Below, piece by piece: positions 17,176-26,960 of a DNA stretch of 48,561 bases. Under the pieces are notes generated by a model. That model was not told the origin of the DNA, did no database searches, and saw only the letters and a program-made list of their open reading frames with translations. The DNA is from Massilia frigida (GTDB lineage Bacteria; Pseudomonadota; Gammaproteobacteria; Burkholderiales; Burkholderiaceae_D), in assembly GCF_011682175.1 (NCBI RefSeq), contig NZ_WHJG01000048.1:1-48561 (forward strand), written 5' to 3'. Each line of letters opens with the position of its first letter. Position 1 is the stretch's first letter. The position numbers and the translations under genes were made by a program.

Positions 17176-18216
17176 ATGGCCGTAACGATCAAGGATGTGG
17201 CGCGCTTGGCGAATGTGTCGGTCGCGTCGGTGTCGCGCGCGTTGAACGGCAGCGGCACCGTGACCGAGGAGACGCGCAAGCTGGTGTTGGCTGCCGCGCG
17301 CAGCTTGCGCTACATTCCGCACAGCGGCGCGCGCAGCCTGTCGACCAGCCGCACCCAGACTATCGGCGTGGTGCTGCCGGACCTGCACGGCGAATTCTTT
17401 TCGGAGCTCATTCGCGGCATCGACATGGCGGCGCACCGGCGCGGCCTGCACCTGCTGGTATCGAGTTCGCACGGCGATGCCGGCGAAGCGGCAATGGCCA
17501 TGCGCGCCATGAGTGGCCGGGTCGATGGCCTGATCGTCATGTCGCCCCACGTGGACGCCAGCTTTTTGGCCGACAACCTGGCAGGCAATCTGCCCATCGT
17601 GCTGGTCAACACGCGCGCCACCGGCCACGATTGTTCGGCCCTGGCGGTCGACAACCACGGCGGCGCGGCCGACATGGTGCAGCACCTGGTCGAGATGGGA
17701 CACCGCAGCATCGTCATGATCGCCGGACCGGCGGACAATTTCGAGTCGCAGGAGCGCCTGCGCGGCTTTCGCGAGACCATGGCGCGCCTGCTGCCCGGCG
17801 TGGCGCGGTTCGAGCCGGACGTGCTGCGCGGCGACTTCGGCGAGGAATCGGGCTACCGCGCGGGCCAGCAGCTGCGCGCCCTGAAACGCTTGCCCGACGC
17901 GGTGTTCGCCGCCAACGACATGATGGCGATCGGTTGCCTGTTCGCGCTGGGCGAGGGCGGACTGGTGGTGCCGCGCGATATCGCGCTGGCCGGCTTCGAT
18001 GACGTGCCTACGGCGCGTTTTGTCGCGCCGCCGCTGACCACGGTGCGGGTGCGGATCACCGAAATGGGCAGCCGCGCGCTCGAATGCCTGGCCTTCGAAA
18101 TCGAAAACCCGCAGGGGACCAAAAAAACCGTGCAGGTAGTGCAGACGGAACTGGTGGTGCGGCGCTCGTGCGGCGCGCATGCGCAGGGCGTCGCGGATAC
18201 CGGCAATAAAGAATAA
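17176..18216 (+). CDS. LacI-family transcriptional regulator
   Basis: A 346-residue regulator. Residues 3-50 are the LacI helix-turn-helix with hinge (IKDVARLANVSVASVSRALNGSGTVTEETRKLVLAAARSLRYIPHSGARSL), followed by a periplasmic-binding-protein-like sensor core (TIGVVLPDLHGEFFSELIRG, VDNHGGAADMVQHLVEMGH, AVFAANDMMAIG, ALAGFDDVPTARFVAPPLTTV). The ATG at 17176 has AAGGTGG seven bases upstream. The TonB receptor gene follows by 18 bases, so the regulator heads the operon it most likely controls. The inducer is probably an oligosaccharide released by the pathway. Confidence 0.93.
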   Translation: MAVTIKDVARLANVSVASVSRALNGSGTVTEETRKLVLAAARSLRYIPHSGARSLSTSRTQTIGVVLPDLHGEFFSELIRGIDMAAHRRGLHLLVSSSHGDAGEAAMAMRAMSGRVDGLIVMSPHVDASFLADNLAGNLPIVLVNTRATGHDCSALAVDNHGGAADMVQHLVEMGHRSIVMIAGPADNFESQERLRGFRETMARLLPGVARFEPDVLRGDFGEESGYRAGQQLRALKRLPDAVFAANDMMAIGCLFALGEGGLVVPRDIALAGFDDVPTARFVAPPLTTVRVRITEMGSRALECLAFEIENPQGTKKTVQVVQTELVVRRSCGAHAQGVADTGNKE

Positions 18217-18234
18217 CGACAACGGGAGAAATGC

Positions 18235-21102
18235 ATGAAAATGAAAGCAGGCGTGCGCGAACTGCGCCGGGCACTGGTGGGACTGTCGACGCTGGCCATG
18301 CTGGCCGCCGCGCCGGTGCAGGCGCAGTTAAGCAGCGCCACCATCAAGGGACACATTACGCAGAGCGGCGCGCCAGCGGCGCCGGCCACGCCGGTCATCG
18401 CCAGCAATTCGGCCACCGGCTACAACTACCGCACCACCACCGCCGCCGACGGCAGCTATGTGCTCACCGGCCTGCCGCCGGGCGAGTATGCGATCAAGGT
18501 CGGCGGCCAGACCACCGAAAAGCTCACGCTCTCGATCGGCCAGACCGCCTCGCTCGACCTGTCGGTCGGCGCCGCCGATCCGGCCAACGTCGCGCAGGTG
18601 GTGATCCTGGGTTCGGCCCAGCGCCGCAACGTCAAGACCTCGGAAGTCGGTACCAGCGTGTCGCGCGCGCAGATCGAGAGCCTGCCGCAAGTGTCGCGCA
18701 ATTTCCTCGCCTTTGCCGACCTGGCACCGGGCGTGCGCTTCGACGTCGAGGCCAAGACCGGCTACGGCAGCTTGCAGGGCGGGGCGCAGAACCAGGACAA
18801 TGTGAACGTCTTCATCGATGGCGTCGGACAGAAAAACTACATCCTGCGCGGCGGCGTGTCCGGGCTCAACTCGTCGCGCGGCAATCCGTTCCCGCAATCG
18901 GCGGTGGCCGAGTACAAGGTGGTTTCGCAGAACTACAAGGCCGAATTCGACCAGGTCAGTTCCACCGCGATCACGGCCATCACCAAGTCAGGCACCAACC
19001 AGCTGCATGGCGATGTGTTTTTCGACCGCACCGGCGCCAACCTGACCGCCTACGATCCATTCCAGAAGAAGAGGAAGGACGAGGGCGTGGACCGCCCGCG
19101 CTACTCCCAGAAGCAGTACGGCGCAACGCTTGGTGGGCCGATCAAGGAAGACGTGATGCATTACTTCATCGCGTACGAAGGCAAACGGATCGACACGCCG
19201 CGCCAGGTCGTCGCGCAGCGCCAGGACTTGCTGCCCAACGCCGGCATCGTGCCGTCCCTGCTGGCGCAGGCCGGATCGGCCACGTCCAAGTTCAAGGAAG
19301 ACCTGGTGCTCGGCAAACTCACCACGCGCATCGGCGACGACCACCTGATCGAACTGTCCACCCGCATCCGGCGCGAGAACGACCTGGTGCCGGAAGACTT
19401 CAAGCTGTCGGTGCCGGGCAACGAGAAGGACCGCAAGAACGACGAAACGCGCTTCGACCTGAAACACGAATTCACGCGCGGCGACTTCCTCAACGAGGCG
19501 CGCATCGACTACGAGAAGTTTCATTGGAATCCGAGCGGGCTGCGTTCGACGCCTTACGTGAAGTACGTGGTCTCGCCAAGCAACGAGACCAAGAACGTGG
19601 TCGATGTGCTGTTTACCGGCGGCTCGCCGGACGCCCAGGACCGCATGCAGAAAGGGCTGTCGTTCAGCGACAGCCTGACCTGGACGGGCCTGGCCGGCCA
19701 CACGATCAAGGGCGGCGTCAAGGTCAAGAAGGTCGACTTCGACCTGTATGGCACCTCGCGCAGCATCGATATCCGGCGCGAGATGATCGACAATGTGACC
19801 GGCATTGCGCAGTTGTTTGAAATATCGCCCGCCCTGGCGCCGACGGGGGTGAGCTACGTCGACCGCCAGTACGGCATCTACTTGCAGGATGACTGGAAAG
19901 TGACCAAGCAGCTCGAACTCAATCTGGGCCTGCGCTGGGATTACGAGACGAATATGCTCAACGACAGCTACGTCACGCCGGCCGACCGCGCGGGCCTGTT
20001 CGGCAAGCAGGACCCGCGCGCTGGCGCCCCTGCCGGCCAGACCTATGCGCAGTCGCTGGCCAAGGGCGGCGTAACGATCGGCGACTTTATCAGCACCGGA
20101 TCGAACCGCAAGCCGTTCAAGGATGCGTGGCAGCCGCGCGTGGGCATGTCGTACGACGTTTTCGGCGACGCCAATACCGTCTTCTTCGCCGGCGCCGGAC
20201 GCGCCTACGACCGCACCATCGCCAACGCGGCGCTGGACGAGCTGCAAAAGAATTCGCAGCCCGGCGGCGAAATCTGGCTGATCCGCAGCGAACATCAACT
20301 GCCGTACACCGACCAGTTCAGCCTCGGCGTGCGCCAGGCGCTCGGCGCGTGGAATACCGAAGCCGGTGCGACCGTGTCGCGCAGCCGCAACCAGTTCAAC
20401 TGGTTCGGCGGTAACCGCGATGTCAACGGCGGCTGGGGCAATGCCAGCCCGACCGATCCGATGTTCAGCTCCGTGCCCGGTTACGGTACCCTGATCCTGG
20501 GCGACTTCATCTCGCAGGCGAAGACCTCGTCGGCCTACCTGAAAGGCGACAAGCCGTTTTCAACCGCCTCCGGCTGGGGCCTGGCCGCCACCTACACCTA
20601 CTCCAAAGGCGAGACCACCAACAAGGAGTGGACCAACGACCTTTTCAACTGGACCTACGGGCGCTATGCCAATTCGTGGAATCCGTCCACCAACGTCGAA
20701 CGCCACCGCCTGGTGATGGCGGGGATGAGCGACCGCCTGCTCCCGTACGGGATCATGCTGTCGTCCAAACTCACCCTGGGCAGCGGCCTGCCGTACCGGA
20801 TCACCGACTGCTCCAAGGGTTTCAGTGCCTGCGTGTCGCGCAAGGGCGATGGCGGCTCGTTCCGCCAGGTGGACCTGGCCATGGCCAAGGATATCGCGGT
20901 CGGTTTCGGCAAGGTGTCGGTGCGCCTGGACGTCCTGAACCTGTTCAATACGATCAACTACGCCGGTTACGACGCCTGGGGCGGTGGGCCGACCACCAAG
21001 AATCCCAATTATCTTGGCGGCGACAACGTCAAGCTGGGAACGGCGGGCGAGGTCGGTGGCCCGATGCGCACGGTGAAACTGAGCGCGCGCTACGCATTTT
21101 AA
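18235..21102 (+). CDS. TonB-dependent receptor with carboxypeptidase-regulatory N-terminal domain (glycan uptake)
   Basis: A 955-residue outer-membrane protein. A signal peptide (to about residue 31, VQAQ) is followed by a carboxypeptidase-regulatory-like beta-sandwich (about 32-115, TTAADGSYVLTGLPPGEYAIKV), a plug domain (DNVNVFIDGVGQKNYILRGG ... VAEYKVVSQNYKAEFDQVSS) and a long beta-barrel ending in phenylalanine (KLSARYAF), as outer-membrane barrels do. The class is used for active import of large substrates powered by TonB. GGGAG stands before the ATG. Its place directly between the LacI regulator and a glucanase supports oligo- or polyglucan as substrate. Confidence 0.92.
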   Translation: MKMKAGVRELRRALVGLSTLAMLAAAPVQAQLSSATIKGHITQSGAPAAPATPVIASNSATGYNYRTTTAADGSYVLTGLPPGEYAIKVGGQTTEKLTLSIGQTASLDLSVGAADPANVAQVVILGSAQRRNVKTSEVGTSVSRAQIESLPQVSRNFLAFADLAPGVRFDVEAKTGYGSLQGGAQNQDNVNVFIDGVGQKNYILRGGVSGLNSSRGNPFPQSAVAEYKVVSQNYKAEFDQVSSTAITAITKSGTNQLHGDVFFDRTGANLTAYDPFQKKRKDEGVDRPRYSQKQYGATLGGPIKEDVMHYFIAYEGKRIDTPRQVVAQRQDLLPNAGIVPSLLAQAGSATSKFKEDLVLGKLTTRIGDDHLIELSTRIRRENDLVPEDFKLSVPGNEKDRKNDETRFDLKHEFTRGDFLNEARIDYEKFHWNPSGLRSTPYVKYVVSPSNETKNVVDVLFTGGSPDAQDRMQKGLSFSDSLTWTGLAGHTIKGGVKVKKVDFDLYGTSRSIDIRREMIDNVTGIAQLFEISPALAPTGVSYVDRQYGIYLQDDWKVTKQLELNLGLRWDYETNMLNDSYVTPADRAGLFGKQDPRAGAPAGQTYAQSLAKGGVTIGDFISTGSNRKPFKDAWQPRVGMSYDVFGDANTVFFAGAGRAYDRTIANAALDELQKNSQPGGEIWLIRSEHQLPYTDQFSLGVRQALGAWNTEAGATVSRSRNQFNWFGGNRDVNGGWGNASPTDPMFSSVPGYGTLILGDFISQAKTSSAYLKGDKPFSTASGWGLAATYTYSKGETTNKEWTNDLFNWTYGRYANSWNPSTNVERHRLVMAGMSDRLLPYGIMLSSKLTLGSGLPYRITDCSKGFSACVSRKGDGGSFRQVDLAMAKDIAVGFGKVSVRLDVLNLFNTINYAGYDAWGGGPTTKNPNYLGGDNVKLGTAGEVGGPMRTVKLSARYAF

Positions 21103-21114
21103 TAAGGGACGTTG

Positions 21115-22536
21115 ATGAGAAAACGCTTGATGCCGATGGCGGCGCTGGTTGGCGCCATCGCGACGCTGCCGCTGGCGCCGGCCATGGCGGCACCGCCCGC
21201 CACCGCCCCGGCGGCGCTGCTGGACGACCTGTCCGAGCGCACCTTCCGCTTCTTTTGGGAGACCACCAATCCGGCCAACGGGCTGGTGCCCGACCGCTAT
21301 CCGTCGCCGTCGTTCTCCAGCATCGCGGCGGTCGGTTTCGGCCTGACGGCGTACCCGATCGGCGTCGAGCGCGGCTACATCACACGGGCGCAAGCGCGCG
21401 AGCGCGTGCTCACCACCTTGCGTTTCTTCCGCAATGCGCCGCAAGGCAGGCAGGCGAAGGGCATGAGCGGCTACAAGGGCTTTTTCTATCACTTCCTGGA
21501 CATGAAAACCGGCGCGCGCAGCTCCAAATCGGAGCTCTCGACCATCGACACGGCCTTGCTGATGGCCGGCGTGCTGCACGTGCAATCGTATTTTGACGGG
21601 GCAGGCGACGAGGAGGCGGAAATTCGCCGCCTGGCCGACGAACTGTATCAACGCATCGACTGGCAATGGGCGCAGGCGCGCCCGCCGGCGATCGTGCTTG
21701 GCTGGCATCCGGAAACCGGCATGCTGCCTTACGACTGGCGCGGCTACAACGAGGCCATGCTGGTGTACGTGCTGGCGCTGGCCTCGCCGACCCATCCGGT
21801 CGAACCGAAGGCGTGGGACGAGTGGACCAGCACCTACGACAAGACCTGGGGCACTTCATGGGGCCAGGAGCACCTGGGGTTCGCCTCGCACTTCGGGCAC
21901 CAGTATTCGCACGTGTGGATCGATTTTCGCGGCATCCAGGATGCCTACATGCGCAAGCGCGGCATCGATTATTTCGAAAACAGCCGGCGCGCCACGTACG
22001 CGCAGCAGGCGTACGCGATTGCCAACCCGCTCGGCTGCAAGGGTTACGGCGCCAGCTTGTGGGGCGTGACGGCCAGCGACGGTCCGGCCGATGCCACCAT
22101 TACCGACGGCGGCGTCAGGCGAAAGTTCCGCAGCTATGCGGGACGCGGCATGGGCAAGGAGCATGCCGACGACTGCACCATCGCCCCGACCGGCGCGGTG
22201 GCGTCGATCGCGTTCGCGCCGGAGATCGCCATTCCGGCGATGACCGACATGCACGCGCGTTACGGCAAGCAGATCTACGGCAAATACGGCTTCCTGGACG
22301 CCTTCAATCCGAGCTTCGACTTCGGCATCAAGCTGGCCAACGGGCGGCGCGTGCCGGGCTTCGGCTGGATCGACACCGACTACCTGGGCATCGACCAGGG
22401 CCCGATCCTGGCCATGATTGCCAATCACCGCGACGAATCGGTCTGGCGCGTCATGCGCGGCAATCCGATCATCCGCACCGGATTGCGGCGCGCGGGATTT
22501 ACCGGCGGGTGGCTCGATAACGAGGCCAAGCCATGA
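21115..22536 (+). CDS. GH144-type endo-beta-1,2-glucanase (glucoamylase-like domain)
   Basis: A 473-residue protein; ATG at 21115 with AAGGGAC upstream. A signal peptide (about residues 1-26, ending PAMA-APPA) sends it to the periplasm or outside. The remainder fits the glucoamylase-like family now in GH144: LSERTFRFFWETTNPANGLVPDRYP at the start, YKGFFYHFLDMKTGAR, SELSTIDTALLMAGVL, LPYDWRGYNEAMLVYVLALASP, FGHQYSHVWIDFRGIQD, GCKGYGASLWGVTASDGP, APTGAVASIAFAPEIAIPAM, and DAFNPSF near the end. Characterised GH144 enzymes cut linear beta-1,2-glucan into sophoro-oligosaccharides. The stop codon overlaps the next gene's ATG (ATGA). Confidence 0.87.
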   Translation: MRKRLMPMAALVGAIATLPLAPAMAAPPATAPAALLDDLSERTFRFFWETTNPANGLVPDRYPSPSFSSIAAVGFGLTAYPIGVERGYITRAQARERVLTTLRFFRNAPQGRQAKGMSGYKGFFYHFLDMKTGARSSKSELSTIDTALLMAGVLHVQSYFDGAGDEEAEIRRLADELYQRIDWQWAQARPPAIVLGWHPETGMLPYDWRGYNEAMLVYVLALASPTHPVEPKAWDEWTSTYDKTWGTSWGQEHLGFASHFGHQYSHVWIDFRGIQDAYMRKRGIDYFENSRRATYAQQAYAIANPLGCKGYGASLWGVTASDGPADATITDGGVRRKFRSYAGRGMGKEHADDCTIAPTGAVASIAFAPEIAIPAMTDMHARYGKQIYGKYGFLDAFNPSFDFGIKLANGRRVPGFGWIDTDYLGIDQGPILAMIANHRDESVWRVMRGNPIIRTGLRRAGFTGGWLDNEAKP

Positions 22537-23807
22537 ATTTGCGGCGGCGCCACTGGGTCGCCGGTTCGGCGCTGGCGCTGCTGCTGGCCGGCTGCGAGCG
22601 GCGCAGCGGCGGCCCGGTGGAGCTGCGCCTGTGGGCCATGGGGCGCGAAGGCGAAGTGGTCAAGGAGTTGCTGGCCGACTTTGAAAACGCCAACCCCGGC
22701 ATCCGCATCAAGGTGCAGCAGCTGCCCTGGCTGTCGGCCCAGGAAAAACTGCTGACCGCGTTCGCCGGCGACGTCACGCCCGACCTGTGCCAGCTGGGCA
22801 ATACATGGATACCGCAATTCGCGGCACTGGGCGCGATCGAGCCGCTGGGCGACCGGATCGACCGTCCCCACGGCGTGGCCAGCGCCGACTATTTTCCCGG
22901 CATCTGGGCCTCGAACCAGATCGACGCCCAGTTGTACGGCGTGCCCTGGTACGTGGACACGCGCCTGATCTACTACCGCAAGGACTTGCTTCTCGATGCC
23001 GGTTTCGCCAAGGCCCCCGCCAGCTGGGCCGAATGGACCGAGGCGATGCGCGCGGTGAAGCAGCGCAGCCCGCAGAACTATGGGGTTCTGCTGCCCCTCA
23101 ACGAATACGAACAGCTGCTCTCGCTGGCGCTGCAGCAGGACGCGCCGCTGCTGCGCGAAGGAGGGCGCTTCGGCGACTTCCGCCACGCCGATTTTCGCGC
23201 CACGCTGCAGTTTTATCTCGACCTGTTCAAGAATGGCCTGGCGCCGCGCCTGTCGGCCACGGCGATTTCGAACGTGTGGGACGAATTTGCGAAGGGTTTT
23301 TTCGCCTTCTATATCTCCGGACCGTGGAATATCGGCGAATTCAAACGGCGCCTGCCGCTTGAAAAGCAGCACACCTGGATGACGGCGCCTTTGCCGGGAC
23401 CGCACGGCGCCGGTGCGTCGGTGGCCGGCGGCGCCAGCCTGGTGATATTCAAGGCGTCGCAGCATAAGGAAGAGGCATGGAAGGTGGTCGAATACCTGTC
23501 GCAGCCCCACGTGCAGCGCCGTTTTTACCAGATGACTGGCAACCTGCCGCCGCGCCGCAGCGCATGGAATGACCCGGCATTGCAGGGCGACCCGTATTCG
23601 GCCGCGTTCCGCGAGCAGCTCGAACGCGCCAAGTCGCCGCCCAAGGTGCCGGAATGGGAGCGCATCGGCACCGAGATGCGCATCGTCACCGAGGCGCTGG
23701 TGGCCGGGCGCATGACGATCGAGCAGGCCGTGACGGAACTCGATGCGCGCACCGACCGCATCCTGGAAAAGCGCCGCTGGATGCTCGATCAGCGGGGCCG
23801 GGCATGA
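22533..23807 (+). CDS. Sugar ABC transporter substrate-binding lipoprotein
   Basis: A 424-residue family-1 solute-binding protein with a lipoprotein signal (LLLAGC, lipidated Cys21). Typical features are VELRLWAMGREGEVVKELLADFE, PDLCQLGNTWIPQFAALGAIEPL, YGVPWYVDTRLIYYRKDLL, FAFYISGPWNIGEFK, VAGGASLVIFKASQHKEEAWKVVEYLS and GNLPPRRSAW. It would capture oligosaccharides released by the GH144 enzyme and pass them to the two permeases that follow. It overlaps both neighbours by four bases (ATGA), so synthesis is tightly coupled. Confidence 0.93.
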   Translation: MNLRRRHWVAGSALALLLAGCERRSGGPVELRLWAMGREGEVVKELLADFENANPGIRIKVQQLPWLSAQEKLLTAFAGDVTPDLCQLGNTWIPQFAALGAIEPLGDRIDRPHGVASADYFPGIWASNQIDAQLYGVPWYVDTRLIYYRKDLLLDAGFAKAPASWAEWTEAMRAVKQRSPQNYGVLLPLNEYEQLLSLALQQDAPLLREGGRFGDFRHADFRATLQFYLDLFKNGLAPRLSATAISNVWDEFAKGFFAFYISGPWNIGEFKRRLPLEKQHTWMTAPLPGPHGAGASVAGGASLVIFKASQHKEEAWKVVEYLSQPHVQRRFYQMTGNLPPRRSAWNDPALQGDPYSAAFREQLERAKSPPKVPEWERIGTEMRIVTEALVAGRMTIEQAVTELDARTDRILEKRRWMLDQRGRA

Positions 23808-24682
23808 CGACCGGGCGCGCCGCGTGGTGGATGGTGGGGCCGCCGCTGCTGGTGATCGGCATGTTTTTCTTCGTTCCGGTGCTGGCGGCGCTGGCGATGA
23901 GCATGACCGACTTCGACCTGTACGCGCTGGCGGACCTCGACAACCTGCGCTTCGTCGGTCTGGCCAATTATGCGGAGCTGCTGCAAACGCCGCTGTTCTG
24001 GAAGGCGCTGGGTAACACGCTGTTTTTCGTCGTGGCCGGCGTACCGCTCTCGATTGCCGCCTCGCTCGGCGCGGCGCTGCTGCTCAATTCACGGCTGGCG
24101 TGGTTCAAGCCGCTGTTTCGTACCGCCTTCTTCGCGCCGGTGGTGACGTCGATGGTGGCGGTCGCCGTCATCTGGCGCTACCTGTACCACTCGCGCTATG
24201 GTTTCATCAATTACGGGCTCGATCTGGCCGGGCTGGCGCCGGTCGACTGGCTGGGCGATCCACGCTTCGCGATGCCTTCGATTATCCTGTTCGCGGTCTG
24301 GAAAAACTTTGGCTACAACATGATCATCTTCCTGGCCGGCCTGCAAAGCATCCCGGGCGATCTGTACGAGGCGGCCGAACTCGATGGCGCGCGCAGCGTC
24401 GCCATGCTGCGCCATATCACCTTGCCGGCCCTGGCGCCGACCATGTTCATGGTCAGCATCCTCACCATGGCCGGCTATTTCCAGCTGTTCGCGGAACCAT
24501 ACATGATGACCGAGGGCGGGCCGCTGCAAAGCACCGTCAGCGTGCTGTACTTCATGTACGAGCAGGGCTTCAAATGGTGGAACCTGGGCAGCGCCACGGC
24601 GGTTGCCTTCATCCTGTTCCTGCTGATGTTCGGCGTGACCATGCTGCAAATGCGCGTGGCCGGCCGCGGGCTGGAAGAATGA
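23804..24682 (+). CDS. Sugar ABC transporter permease 1 (MalF/UgpA type)
   Basis: A 292-residue inner-membrane protein starting at MTTGRAAWWMVGPPLLVIG, overlapping the binding-protein stop by four bases. Six transmembrane segments are visible. The ATPase-contact loop EAA motif reads YEAAELDGARSVAMLRHITLPAL. FEPY/FxEPYMMTEGGP near the C-terminal part is typical of the MalF-like partner. It pairs with the next gene. Confidence 0.93.
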   Translation: MTTGRAAWWMVGPPLLVIGMFFFVPVLAALAMSMTDFDLYALADLDNLRFVGLANYAELLQTPLFWKALGNTLFFVVAGVPLSIAASLGAALLLNSRLAWFKPLFRTAFFAPVVTSMVAVAVIWRYLYHSRYGFINYGLDLAGLAPVDWLGDPRFAMPSIILFAVWKNFGYNMIIFLAGLQSIPGDLYEAAELDGARSVAMLRHITLPALAPTMFMVSILTMAGYFQLFAEPYMMTEGGPLQSTVSVLYFMYEQGFKWWNLGSATAVAFILFLLMFGVTMLQMRVAGRGLEE

Positions 24683-25512
24683 GCGCGCGCGCCGGCGCCA
24701 ATCCCCGGCGCGTGTTCGTCAACGCCATGCTGATACTGTGCGCGCTGCTGGCCATGTTCCCGCTGCTGTGGATGACGTCCGTGTCGTTCATGGCGCATGG
24801 CGAGGCGAGCCACTTTCCGCCGCCGCTGCTGCCGCGCCAGGCCACCCTGGCCAATTACATGGAGCTGTTTTCGCAGGCCGGCATCGGGCGCTATTTCCTC
24901 AACAGCCTGATGCTGGCGCTGGCGGCGACCTCGCTCTCGCTCGCGTTCAACGTGGGCGCGGGCTACGCCTTCGCCAAGCTGCGCTTCGCGGGACGCGACC
25001 GCATCTTCAAGCTGCTGCTGGGCGCACTGGTGATTCCGGGCCAGGTAGCGATGCTGCCGCTGTTTTTGATCATGAAGCAGATGGGACTTGTGAATACCTA
25101 CATCGGGGTATTGGTGCCGGCGGCGGCCAGCATCTTCGGGATTTTCCTGGTGCGCCAGTACGCGCTGACGATTCCCGATGCGCTGCTGGAGGCGGCGCGG
25201 CTCGATGGCGCCAGCGAGTTCCGCATCTTCCGCTCGATCGTGCTGCCGTTGCTGGCGCCGATCCTGGTGACCTTGGCGATCTTCAGTTTTCTCGGCAGCT
25301 GGAACGACTTCATGTGGCCCCTGATCGTCCTCACCGACAAGGATCTGTACACCCTGCCGGTGGCGCTGGCATCGCTCTCGCGCGAACATGTGCAGGATAA
25401 CGAGATGATGATGGCCGGGTCGGTGCTCACCATTTTGCCGGTGCTGCTGCTGTTCCTGGTCTTGCAGCGCTATTACATCCAGGGCCTGCTGGTCGGCAGC
25501 GTAAAGGGATAA
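24679..25512 (+). CDS. Sugar ABC transporter permease 2 (MalG/UgpE type)
   Basis: A 277-residue inner-membrane protein starting MSARAGANPRRVFVNAML at the ATG that overlaps the permease 1 stop (ATGA). The hallmarks are the first long helix with FPLLWMTSVSF, GYAFAKLRFAGRD, a second half with PLFLIMKQMGLVNTY, and the EAA loop LLEAARLDGASEFRIFRSIVLPLLAP. SWNDFMWPL is the usual MalG-type end motif. It completes the importer, with its ATPase in the divergent arm. Confidence 0.93.
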   Translation: MSARAGANPRRVFVNAMLILCALLAMFPLLWMTSVSFMAHGEASHFPPPLLPRQATLANYMELFSQAGIGRYFLNSLMLALAATSLSLAFNVGAGYAFAKLRFAGRDRIFKLLLGALVIPGQVAMLPLFLIMKQMGLVNTYIGVLVPAAASIFGIFLVRQYALTIPDALLEAARLDGASEFRIFRSIVLPLLAPILVTLAIFSFLGSWNDFMWPLIVLTDKDLYTLPVALASLSREHVQDNEMMMAGSVLTILPVLLLFLVLQRYYIQGLLVGSVKG

Positions 25513-25559
25513 GGCCGCCGGCCGCCATGTCATCGCAGTGAACATCACCAGGGCAAAAC

Positions 25560-26960
25560 ATGACGAACGCAATCGTATTTCCCAAGCACTTCCTGTGGGG
25601 CGCATCGACGTCGGCCTACCAGATCGAAGGCTCGCCGCTGGCCGACGGCGCGGGGCCGAGCATCTGGCAGCGCTTCGCTCACTCGCCCGGCAATATTCGC
25701 GATGGCGACACGGGCGATGTCGCCTGCGACCATTACCGCCGCTCGGCGCAGGATGTGGCGCTGATGCGCGAGATCGGCTTGCAGGCTTACCGCTTCAGCA
25801 TTTCGTGGAGCCGGATCATGCCGGCCGGCCGCGGCGCGGTCAATCCCGTCGGGATCGGGTTCTACGACGAGCTGGTGGACCGCTTGCTGGCGCACGGCAT
25901 CAAGCCGATGGTCACCCTGTTCCACTGGGATTTGCCGGAGGCGCTGGACAACCAGGGCGGCTGGCTCAATCGCGACATCGCCGGCTGGTTCGCCGACTAT
26001 GCGCGCGTGATGTTCGACCGCCTCGACGACCGGGTCACCTCGTGGGCCACGCTCAACGAGCCATGGGTGGTGTCCGACGGCGGCTACCTGAATGGTACCC
26101 TGGCGCCCGGGCACCGCAACCGCTTCGAAGCCCCCATCGCCGCGCATAACCTGATGCGCGCGCACGGTGCGGCGGTGAAGGTGTACCGCGAGGTGGGCAA
26201 GCACGAGATCGGGCTGGTGGTCAACCTGGAACCCAAGTACCCGGCCAGCGACAGCGCGGCCGACCTGGAAGCGGCCGCGCGCGGCCACGCTTACATGAAC
26301 GGGCAATTCCTCGATCCGGTGTTTTTCGGGTGCTATCCCGACAAGATGAAGGACGTGTACGGCGACGCCTGGCCCGAGTGGCCGGCCGAGGATTTCGACG
26401 TGATTCGCCAGCCGCTCGACTTCATCGGTGTCAATTACTACACGCGCAGCGTCACGCGCGACGAGGCGAGTACCTGTCCGCTGCGTGCGGTGGCGGTGCG
26501 CCAGCCGCTGGCCACCTACACCGAGACCGGTTGGGAGGTCTACGCCAAGGGCTTGAGCGACACGCTTGAATGGGTGGCGGCGCGCTACGGCAATCCGCCG
26601 CTGTACATCACCGAAAATGGCGCCGCGTTTTTCGATCCGCCGGTGGCCGAAGGAGGGCGGGTGCACGATCCGCTGCGCGTCGATTACTACCAGAAGCATC
26701 TGCGCGCGATTCACGAGGTGATGCAAAAGGGCGTGGACGTGCGCGGTTACTGCGCCTGGTCGCTGCTCGACAACCTGGAATGGGCGCACGGCTTTTCCAA
26801 ACGCTTCGGCATCGTGCACGTGAACTTCGCGACCCAGGAGCGCACGCTCAAGGACAGCGCGTATTTTTACCGTGAGGTTATCGCCACCAACGGCGCCGTG
26901 CTCGATGGCGTGCCGGCGCGGCCGTCCCCGTGGAGCGGCGCGGCCATGTGGACCGAGTAG
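25560..26960 (+). CDS. GH1 family beta-glucosidase
   Basis: A 466-residue cytosolic enzyme without signal peptide. GH1 marks are FLWGASTSAYQIEGSPLADG, YRFSISWSRIMP, HWDLPEAL, the acid/base Glu167 in TLNEPW, NYYTR, the nucleophile Glu352 in YITENG, and WSLLDNLEWAHGFSKRFGIVHV. It would release glucose from imported beta-linked di- or oligosaccharides such as sophorose. It lies 47 bases after permease 2 and is the last gene of the operon; an imperfect AGGG-like box before the ATG is weak. Confidence 0.94.
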   Translation: MTNAIVFPKHFLWGASTSAYQIEGSPLADGAGPSIWQRFAHSPGNIRDGDTGDVACDHYRRSAQDVALMREIGLQAYRFSISWSRIMPAGRGAVNPVGIGFYDELVDRLLAHGIKPMVTLFHWDLPEALDNQGGWLNRDIAGWFADYARVMFDRLDDRVTSWATLNEPWVVSDGGYLNGTLAPGHRNRFEAPIAAHNLMRAHGAAVKVYREVGKHEIGLVVNLEPKYPASDSAADLEAAARGHAYMNGQFLDPVFFGCYPDKMKDVYGDAWPEWPAEDFDVIRQPLDFIGVNYYTRSVTRDEASTCPLRAVAVRQPLATYTETGWEVYAKGLSDTLEWVAARYGNPPLYITENGAAFFDPPVAEGGRVHDPLRVDYYQKHLRAIHEVMQKGVDVRGYCAWSLLDNLEWAHGFSKRFGIVHVNFATQERTLKDSAYFYREVIATNGAVLDGVPARPSPWSGAAMWTE

